Assembly (NCBI GenBank): GCA_021770655.1
Contig: JAETQO010000009.1
Span: 1 to 64,000 of the forward strand
DNA length: 64,000 bases
Direction of reading: 5' to 3'
DNA from: Ruminococcus sp.
GTDB taxonomy: Bacteria; Bacillota; Clostridia; Oscillospirales; Ruminococcaceae
A program made the translations under genes and the position numbers. Positions 58,652 through 64,000 of the stretch are shown in pieces (within the stretch, counting starts at the first letter, position 1; each line of letters begins with the position of its first letter). The notes under the pieces are model-generated. The model saw only the letters and a program-made list of their open reading frames with translations. It did not search any database and was not told where the DNA came from.

Positions 58652-59566
58652 ATGAAACACTTACTTAAAATGCTCGATCTTTCCAAAGAGGAAATACTCG
58701 ACATACTCAATCTTGCAGATCAGCTCAAGTATGAAAACAAAAACGGAATCGAACATCATGTCCTTAAGGGCAAAACTCTGGGAATGATCTTCCAGAAGTC
58801 CTCAACCCGTACAAGAGTATCCTTTGAAACCGGTATGTATCAGCTGGGCGGACAGGCTTTGTTCCTTTCTAACCGCGACTTGCAGATAGGCAGAGGCGAG
58901 CCTGTTCAGGATACGGCAAGAGTACTTTCACGCTACCTTGACGGAATCATGATCCGTACCTTTGAGCAGAAGGAGGTCGAGGATCTTGCAGAATACGGTT
59001 CAATTCCGATAATCAACGGTCTTACCGATTTCTGTCACCCTTGCCAGGTGCTTGCCGACCTTATGACTATCAGAGAATTCAAGGGCCGTTTTGAAGGTCT
59101 GAAAATGTGCTATATCGGAGACGGCAACAATATGGCTAATTCGCTTATCGTCGGCGGACTGAAGGTCGGTATGGAAGTTTCTATCGCCTGTCCTAAGGAT
59201 TATCAGCCTGATGACGAAGTACTTGAATTTACCAAGCAGTATGACGGCAAGTTCTCCATGACCGACATTCCTATTGAGGCAGCAAAGGACGCCGACGTTC
59301 TGTTCACAGACGTATGGACCTCTATGGGCGAAGAGGCGGAAACCGAGAAGAGAAAAATCGCTTTTGCAGGCTATCAGATAAACGATGAGATAATGGCGGC
59401 CGCAAAGCCCGATGCAATGGTTCAGCACTGTCTGCCTGCTCACCGTGAGGAAGAGATCACCGAAAAGGTATTCGAGGCTCACGCAAACGAGATCTTCGAA
59501 GAGGCAGAAAACAGACTTCACGCTCAGAAAGCCGTTATGGTAAAGGTCATGGGCGGAGATAAATAA
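58652..59566 (+). CDS. argF: Ornithine carbamoyltransferase
   Basis: FQKSSTRTRVSFETGMYQLGG; DFCHPCQVLADLMT; HCLPAHREEEIT. Confidence 0.96.
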   Translation: MKHLLKMLDLSKEEILDILNLADQLKYENKNGIEHHVLKGKTLGMIFQKSSTRTRVSFETGMYQLGGQALFLSNRDLQIGRGEPVQDTARVLSRYLDGIMIRTFEQKEVEDLAEYGSIPIINGLTDFCHPCQVLADLMTIREFKGRFEGLKMCYIGDGNNMANSLIVGGLKVGMEVSIACPKDYQPDDEVLEFTKQYDGKFSMTDIPIEAAKDADVLFTDVWTSMGEEAETEKRKIAFAGYQINDEIMAAAKPDAMVQHCLPAHREEEITEKVFEAHANEIFEEAENRLHAQKAVMVKVMGGDK

Positions 59567-59587
59567 CAGTTTAAAGCAATATCGGCA

Positions 59588-59628
59588 AAAGCGTCTTTGT
59601 AAGGGAAATTACAGAGATGCTTTTTTAT
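59588..59628 (+). terminator. Rho-independent terminator after argF
   Basis: AAAAGCGTCTTTGTAAGGGAAATTACAGAGATGCTTTTTTA. Confidence 0.7.
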
Positions 59629-59774
59629 GCTTAAATCGGCGGATTTGCGATTATAACATATTCTAAAATTCAATGCCTTTAAAGCATAACCGACTATTTA
59701 ATATAAGTATTTGATATGTTATTGATTTCGTTGTATAATGTAATCGGAAACAGATTTCACTGAAACAATGTTGT

Positions 59775-59826
59775 TCGGCGCAGACCCGCTTCTATGGGAG
59801 CCGCAAGGAATGCGCTGATGTCTGCG
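59775..59826 (+). promoter_or_regulatory. Structured 5' leader of CMD-cupin gene (class unassigned)
   Basis: GGCGCAGACCCGCTTCTATGGGAGCCGCAAGGAATGCGCTGATGTCTGCG: GGCG/CGCT, CGCA/TGCG and long-range CAGAC/GTCTG pairings. Confidence 0.45.
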
Positions 59827-59860
59827 AAAAATTCTACGGATTACATGGAGGTAATGCATA

Positions 59861-60601
59861 ATGAAAAAACAAACGGCCGGAAGAGACAGGCTGGGAGAAT
59901 TCGCTCCTAAATTTGCCGAGCTTAACGATGATGTGCTGTTCGGTCAAGTATGGTCAAGAGAGGATAAGCTCTCTCTGAGAGACCGTTCGCTTGTCACGAT
60001 ATGTGTATTTATGGGCAAGGGCCTGTTTGACAGCTCTTTAAAGGCGCATATGACTAATGCAAAAAACAACGGCATAACCAAGGAAGAAATAGCGGAGATA
60101 ATCACCCATGCCGCATTTTACGCAGGCTGGCCTAACGCATGGGCGGCGTTTAATATTGCGAAAGAGGTTTATGCCGACGATTCTGCTTGCGAAACTCACG
60201 GAGGAATGTTCGGCATGGGAGAGCCTAATGTTAATTTTGCAGAATACTTTATCGGCAATTCTTATCTTAAGCCCCTTACAAAGCAGGGTGAATCGACGGT
60301 ATTTCTTGCAAATGTTACATTTGAACCCGCCTGCAGGAACAACTGGCATATCCACCGCGCGGCAAACGGCGGAGGACAGATACTTATCTGCGTAGAGGGC
60401 GAAGGCTGGTACTGCGAGGAGGGCAAAGAACCGCAGAGCCTTAAAGAGGGCGACGTTGTAGTAATACCGGCAAACGTAAAGCACTGGCACGGTGCAAAAA
60501 AAGATTGCTGGTTCAGTTATATAGCGGTTGAAGTTCCCGGTGAAAACTGCTCCACAGAATGGTGCGAGCCTGTTTCCGATGAGGAATATGACAAGCTGTG
60601 A
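59861..60601 (+). CDS. Carboxymuconolactone decarboxylase-cupin fusion protein
   Basis: CMD-like LRDRSLVTICVFMGKG..EIITHAAFYAGWPNAWAAFNIA, then cupin NNWHIHRAANGGGQILICVEGEGWYCEEG..HWHGAKKDCWF. Confidence 0.88.
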   Translation: MKKQTAGRDRLGEFAPKFAELNDDVLFGQVWSREDKLSLRDRSLVTICVFMGKGLFDSSLKAHMTNAKNNGITKEEIAEIITHAAFYAGWPNAWAAFNIAKEVYADDSACETHGGMFGMGEPNVNFAEYFIGNSYLKPLTKQGESTVFLANVTFEPACRNNWHIHRAANGGGQILICVEGEGWYCEEGKEPQSLKEGDVVVIPANVKHWHGAKKDCWFSYIAVEVPGENCSTEWCEPVSDEEYDKL

Positions 60602-60611
60602 TCTGAATATA

Positions 60612-60660
60612 TTAAAAAACGGCAAAAACAAACAGTTGGTTTGTTCTTTGCCGTTTTTTA
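60612..60660 (+). terminator. Rho-independent terminator
   Basis: AAAAAACGGCAAA..TTTGCCGTTTTTTA. Confidence 0.8.
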
Positions 60661-60736
60661 TGCCTGAAGGCTATCTGCAAGCAAAAAATCAAAGCAGTAG
60701 ACATTGCTTTGAAAATATGATATAATTGAGTGAGAA

Positions 60737-60905
60737 TTAAGGCAATACCGCAGTGCGGATAACGCAGTAAATTTTTCGTTAGATTGTATAGAAACGACGC
60801 GGGAATACTTGCGTTTTTCAAAGAGTTTCTATGCAAGATGACGGAAAATTGGAAGGTTAGACGTACACAAAGCCGTTAGACGGTAGTTGTGCGGTGTTGC
60901 CTTAA
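60737..60905 (-). repeat. MITE-like TIR element, copy 9 (inverted long form, left TIR shortened)
   Basis: TTAA-GGCAATACCGCA-GTGCGGATAACGCAG...CGGTAGTTGTGCGGTGTTGCC-TTAA. Confidence 0.88.
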
Positions 60906-60963
60906 AAGAACGGAAAGCCTAAAGCTTACCTGTCAAGCAGAAATAATTTCGGGAGGTCAAGTT

Positions 60964-61854
60964 ATGGAAATACGCGTACTTCGCTACTTTCTCACAGTAG
61001 CGAGAGAAGAAAGCATAACCAAGGCGGCAGAGGTCCTGCACATCACTCAGCCTACCTTGAGCCGCCAGCTTGCACAGATGGAAGACGAGCTGGGAATAAA
61101 ACTGCTTGAGCGAGGAACAAGAAGAATCTCGCTTACAAACGAAGGCATTCTTTTACGCCGACGTGCGGAAGAGATCGTATCGCTTGTGGATAAAACGGAA
61201 GCCGAGCTTAACGAACAGGAAGAAATAATTGACGGAATTATCACTATCGGATGCGGTGAAAGTCTTGCCGTTCAGAAACTGCCTGAACTTATAAAATCAT
61301 TCAGTGAGAAATATCCGCTTGTGACTTACGACATTTATACCGCCACTGCTGATTTAGTAAAAGAACAGATGGACAAGGGATTGGTTGACATCGGTCTGCT
61401 TCTGGAGCCTGTTAACGTCGAGAATTACGAGTATATCCGACTGAACATAAAAGAATGTGACGTTGTTCTGATGCGTCCCGACGATCCTTTAGCGGGAAAG
61501 GAATACATCACGGCTAAAGACCTTGCAGATAGGCCCGTTATTCTTCCCAGCAGAAGCAGCGTTAAAAATGAAATAGCAAGCTGGTTCGGCGACTTCTACA
61601 ATGATCTGAACGTACTTTTCACAAGCAATCTGGCTACAAACGGAGCGATAATGGTTTCAAACGGTCTGGGCTATGCGCTTGCGGTGGAAGGTGCGGTATC
61701 GCTTTGGGACAAGGAAAAAATAGTAACCAGACCTTTATATCCCGAAATATCGGTAGGCAGTGTGATCGCATGGAAACGCAGTCAACCGTTCGGTCCTGCA
61801 ACGACAAGGTTTATCGAGCATATGCGCAAAAGTTTTTCAGGCTCTTTGGAATAA
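60964..61854 (+). CDS. LysR family transcriptional regulator
   Basis: GGGAGG RBS; MEIRVLRYFLTVAREESITKAAEVLHITQPTLSRQLAQMEDELGIKLLERG. Confidence 0.94.
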   Translation: MEIRVLRYFLTVAREESITKAAEVLHITQPTLSRQLAQMEDELGIKLLERGTRRISLTNEGILLRRRAEEIVSLVDKTEAELNEQEEIIDGIITIGCGESLAVQKLPELIKSFSEKYPLVTYDIYTATADLVKEQMDKGLVDIGLLLEPVNVENYEYIRLNIKECDVVLMRPDDPLAGKEYITAKDLADRPVILPSRSSVKNEIASWFGDFYNDLNVLFTSNLATNGAIMVSNGLGYALAVEGAVSLWDKEKIVTRPLYPEISVGSVIAWKRSQPFGPATTRFIEHMRKSFSGSLE

Positions 61855-61971
61855 TGCCTTATAAGCATAAATCTTTATGAAAACTAAGTATTGGACATTT
61901 AAGTTAATATGCGGTATAATTTAAGCGTGATATGGAAACGATCGCATTTATTTTATTAAGGAGATTTTGCT

Positions 61972-62193
61972 ATGGGCGGAAAATTCAATGAGCAGGAGCT
62001 GAAAGACCTTGTAAATTCAATCGACGGCGATCAGGATATAACCGAGGAAAAGATCCGCAAACTTCGCTGTATGCGATGCAGACTCCTTGACGAAATACAT
62101 CAAAAACAACAACTGCTCGACAAGGTGGATTTCATTATATGCAAATTCAAAAAAGAGAGGTCTGTTCCGAAGCATGGACAAAGTTTGAAATAA
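61972..62193 (+). CDS. Small helical protein, 73 aa
   Basis: AAGGAG RBS; KIRKLRCMRCRLLDEIHQKQQLLDKVDFIICKFKKE resembles a coiled-coil regulator C-terminus. Confidence 0.5.
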   Translation: MGGKFNEQELKDLVNSIDGDQDITEEKIRKLRCMRCRLLDEIHQKQQLLDKVDFIICKFKKERSVPKHGQSLK

Positions 62194-62208
62194 AAGGAGA
62201 TGTTTGTT

Positions 62209-62688
62209 ATGACAAAAAAATTAGTAGCGTATTTTTCAGCAAGCGGAGTAACCAAAAAGCAGGCGGAAGCTTTGGCGGAAACAGCGGGCGCTGATCTTTA
62301 TGAGATCAGACCGGAGGTTCCTTACACCAAAGCCGATCTTAACTGGACGGATAAAAATGCGCGAAGCACCGTTGAAATGCGCGACCCGACATCACGGCCT
62401 GCAATTGCGGACAACGTGGATAATATGGACGGATACGATGTTGTTTTTGTAGGCTTTCCGATCTGGTGGTATGCTGCGCCGACGATAATCAACACATTCC
62501 TTGAAAGCTATGATTTTTCAGGAAAGACAATAATTCCTTTTGCAACGTCCGGCGGAAGCGGATTTGGGGAAACAGTCGCAAAGCTGGAACCGTCCGTTTC
62601 CGATACGGCGATATGGAAAGACGGTAAACTGCTTAACCACACTTCAAAGAAGGAATTGACAGCCTGGATCGAAAGTCTCGGATTATGA
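62209..62688 (+). CDS. Flavodoxin
   Basis: [64 protein letters not shown]. Confidence 0.9.
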   Translation: MTKKLVAYFSASGVTKKQAEALAETAGADLYEIRPEVPYTKADLNWTDKNARSTVEMRDPTSRPAIADNVDNMDGYDVVFVGFPIWWYAAPTIINTFLESYDFSGKTIIPFATSGGSGFGETVAKLEPSVSDTAIWKDGKLLNHTSKKELTAWIESLGL

Positions 62689-62881
62689 TTCGGCTCTGCC
62701 GGAACTATGAGATTTTAAAATAATGAGCAAGGCGGTTAAGAGAAATATTTAAATAACGTTTTAACAGGCTTATAAAAAGGTAATTATTTCATTAACAGCA
62801 TTTTTATCTCAGGATATCCCGATTCCTTCTTCGATGGGCAGTATAATTACCTATGCGATAATTTTATACAAAGTCATATTT

Positions 62882-63415
62882 TCATTCACTGATATCACCC
62901 CGTAATTTTTCAAGCAAAATCTGTTCAGCCTTTTTCAGATATTTATATACGGCGTTTTGCGAAACTCCCAAAAGCTTGGAGGTTTCATAGGCGTTATGTC
63001 CGTAATAATAAAAATATGTAATTGCGGCTTTGTATTTTTCATCCAGTTCGCTGACTGCCCCGGACAGATCAACAATATCATAATCGTCAAATTCATCGGC
63101 ATAGAAAACATCTTTGATTTCTTCATGACTGTCATTATCAAAATGCTTTTTTTCTTTTCTATAAAGCCTATAAGAAACATTTCTGGTAGTTATGATCAAA
63201 TATGCCTCCAATTTGTACTTAGGTAAATTGTTGATCGTCTGAAAATTATCTGCTATTCTATAAAATGCGTCCCAAACAGCCTCTTCTGCCAATTCATGTG
63301 ATTTTAAAATTCTGAATGATACATAATACAGCTTTTTCTCATATTTCTTTACTAATTTTTCAAAACTTTTTTTATCCTCATCATTGTCAATCAACATCAG
63401 ACAAACGGATAGCAT
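62882..63415 (-). CDS. RNA polymerase sigma factor, sigma-70 family
   Basis: FRILKSHELAEEAVWDAFYRIADN; YETSKLLGVSQNAVYKYLKKAEQILLEKL. Confidence 0.82.
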   Translation of the reverse strand: MLSVCLMLIDNDEDKKSFEKLVKKYEKKLYYVSFRILKSHELAEEAVWDAFYRIADNFQTINNLPKYKLEAYLIITTRNVSYRLYRKEKKHFDNDSHEEIKDVFYADEFDDYDIVDLSGAVSELDEKYKAAITYFYYYGHNAYETSKLLGVSQNAVYKYLKKAEQILLEKLRGDISE

Positions 63416-63653
63416 ATTAACACCTCTTTGGTTTCATTTGTTTATACATAACAAGCATATTACTGAAAGCTGAATATTTCAAGTTTATCGGAAGTGCTGA
63501 TCCAAATATGTAATTAGCTTACTATAAGGAAGTATACTCCAATGTGTCCTTCAGGACATTTTCAAGAACTCATTCATTAGCTTGAATACACAATACCCTA
63601 ATTTAACATTATACCATATTTTCCGCGAAAAGTAAAGGACGAAAAATAAGGCC

Positions 63654-63755
63654 GTAAGTAAGCGTTTAGGACATAGCAAAGTAAGCGCTACGACCGACAT
63701 TTACAGCCACATAATGAAAGAGGCTGACAGACAATCGGCGGAGTGCATATTTTAA
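63654..63755 (+). pseudogene. C-terminal remnant of tyrosine recombinase/integrase
   Basis: Frame reads VSKRLGHSKVSATTDIYSHIMKEADRQSAECIF*, typical of phage/ICE integrase C-termini; no upstream catalytic domain visible. Confidence 0.7.
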
Positions 63756-63800
63756 GACCCCGTCCGTGTGGGCAGGAGAAAAAGCAGAATAGACAGTAAA

Positions 63801-63833
63801 GCGGGCTTGTAGCTGAGTACAAAGCCCGCTATT
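63801..63833 (+). terminator. Rho-independent terminator-like hairpin
   Basis: GCGGGCTTGTAGCTGAGTACAAAGCCCGCTATTTT. Confidence 0.6.
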
Positions 63834-63931
63834 TTATATTTTTTCAAGAAAACTGGACAAAACTTGAGCAGAAGGCAATTTTTAAGCATAAAAATACACC
63901 GCTTGAAATCAATCAAACGGTGTAAATACAT

Positions 63932-64000
<69 letters not shown>

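Noticed and set aside
1776-60905. Interspersed repeats considered as a CRISPR array
   Set aside because: Copies are kilobases apart, 33-180 bp with TIRs, and there are no regular spacers or cas genes.
60889-60963. Upstream extension of the LysR ORF
   Set aside because: Starts inside repeat copy 9; ATG at 60964 has a proper GGGAGG RBS and canonical LysR N-terminus.

Overview
64-kb chromosomal window from a spore-forming, low-to-mid GC Clostridia (Ruminococcus-like; assignment is inference from gene content). Supported contents: spore/germination genes (SleB-like hydrolases, YpeB, GPR, SpoIID-like), an ECF sigma factor with a PASTA-bearing putative anti-sigma partner, an ExbB/ExbD-like trio in an apparently monoderm organism, a trimeric [FeFe] hydrogenase operon (hydC-hydB-hydA order), GH26 mannanase, ClC channel, threonine dehydratase behind a T-box leader, sortase B, thiI/cysteine desulfurase, a thioredoxin/FTR-like/flavin-reductase group, a long co-directional arginine cluster (argG, argH, argC, argJ, argB, argD, argF) interleaved with unrelated or unknown genes, a CMD-cupin/LysR/flavodoxin group, an integrase remnant, and an initiator tRNA-Met cut by the right edge. 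A non-coding terminal-inverted-repeat element (MITE-like) occurs in 9 intergenic places in long, short and minimal forms, flanked by symmetric TTAA or TATA. One copy is fused to the truncated 5' end of a PH-domain gene. No CRISPR array or complete transposase was seen. All calls were made by reading the sequence; no database search was run.
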